From contig PEUP01000022.1 in assembly GCA_002780705.1 (NCBI GenBank), forward strand, positions 1 through 10,859: DNA of 10,859 nucleotides. Reading direction: 5' to 3'. The number at the start of each line of letters is the position of its first letter. Within the stretch, counting starts at the first letter, position 1. The DNA comes from Elusimicrobia bacterium CG03_land_8_20_14_0_80_50_18. Lineage in GTDB: Bacteria > CG03. Under the pieces are notes generated by a model, which had not been told where the DNA came from, made no database searches, and saw nothing but the letters and a program-made list of their open reading frames with translations. This document shows positions 10,694 through 10,859 of this stretch, piece after piece. The translations under genes were made by a program, and so were the position numbers.

Positions 10694-10859
10694 ATGAAAT
10701 ATTTGAGATACATTTTCATTCTCTGCGCGGTTGTTTTGTCTTCGTATGCGATAGGCGGTTCGCGCCGCTCATCCCCGTCTTTTCTGGGCGCGGACGGGAA
10801 AGAAGAACTGGTTTATAATGTGCGCTGGGCTTTCATCAGCGTGGGTGAGGCGGGGCTGG
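10694..10859 (+). CDS. Secreted DUF3108-type protein (5' part only)
   Basis: 55 codons to the window edge. Residues 1-19 are a signal peptide (MKYLRYIFILCAVVLSSYA) with the same '-x-YA' ending as the other exported proteins here. After a short linker, KEELVYNVRWAFISVGEAGL matches the opening strand of DUF3108 proteins, which are periplasmic beta-rich proteins of unknown function in Gram-negative bacteria. A competing frame from ATG 10687 gives no recognisable protein. The start codon sits directly after the -10 element with no ribosome site. Confidence 0.72.
   Translation, partial: MKYLRYIFILCAVVLSSYAIGGSRRSSPSFLGADGKEELVYNVRWAFISVGEAGL

Noticed and set aside
10561..10719. 53-residue N-terminal extension of the glycosyltransferase
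   Set aside because: It crosses the promoter-like elements and the start of the divergent gene and has no similarity to the family, which begins at MENNIKLSVVIP.

Overview
The window carries an unusual envelope-associated gene cluster from a didermic bacterium. The gliding/FlgD-type C-terminal domain, the PorV-like barrel with TPRs, the recurrent '-x-YA' signal peptide ends and the short REP-like arrays resemble what is seen in Elusimicrobiota and neighbouring uncultured lineages (Omnitrophota-like). This placement is an impression from protein style, not a search result. Base composition is near balanced, except for the visibly AT-richer transposase gene at 1242-1922.

Left part (1-1950): a 36-bp tandem repeat and possible gene tail, an array of REP-like repeats (core GGGGACGTCCTTAAT), a HTH-only MerR-type gene (263-484), a small secreted protein that is little more than a gliding/FlgD-like C-terminal domain (481-1188), and a REP-associated HUH/Y1 transposase (RAYT, 1242-1922) sitting between inverted copies of the repeat.

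Central part (1922-9878): an outer-membrane PorV-like barrel with a periplasmic TPR tail (1922-4090), a membrane-anchored FliF/FliG-like protein (4280-5677), MotA (5688-6449), MotB (6450-7169), a sensor histidine kinase (7166-8716), a single-domain response regulator (8713-9075) and a second, degenerate MotB-like protein with a TPR-like tail (9072-9878). From 4280 onward the genes are separated by 10 bases, 0 bases, and then three 4-base ATGA overlaps, so they form one translationally coupled operon. No flagellin, hook, rod or export gene is in view. The most economical reading is an ion-driven rotary motor repurposed for something other than a flagellum (gliding, secretion or envelope energisation), under two-component control. 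The second MotB has Asn where the first has the ion-binding Asp, and has lost the peptidoglycan-binding signature, which suggests an asymmetric or heterodimeric stator, or a regulatory subunit.

The same REP-like repeat has invaded the signal-peptide coding starts of two genes (barrel and FliG-like) and a diverged relative occupies a third (the CTD protein). The reading frame is always the same (Leu-Arg-Thr-Ser-Pro-Phe in the canonical copies). A second hairpin repeat is nested inside two of these copies, and an 80-bp duplication has created a 27-aa leader ORF that overlaps the FliG-like start codon.

Right end (9853-10859): a convergent dolichyl-phosphate-sugar-synthase-type family 2 glycosyltransferase on the minus strand (9853-10560), then a divergent intergenic region with two matching extended -10 elements placed so that both transcripts would be leaderless, then the 5' end of a secreted DUF3108-type protein (10694 to the window edge).
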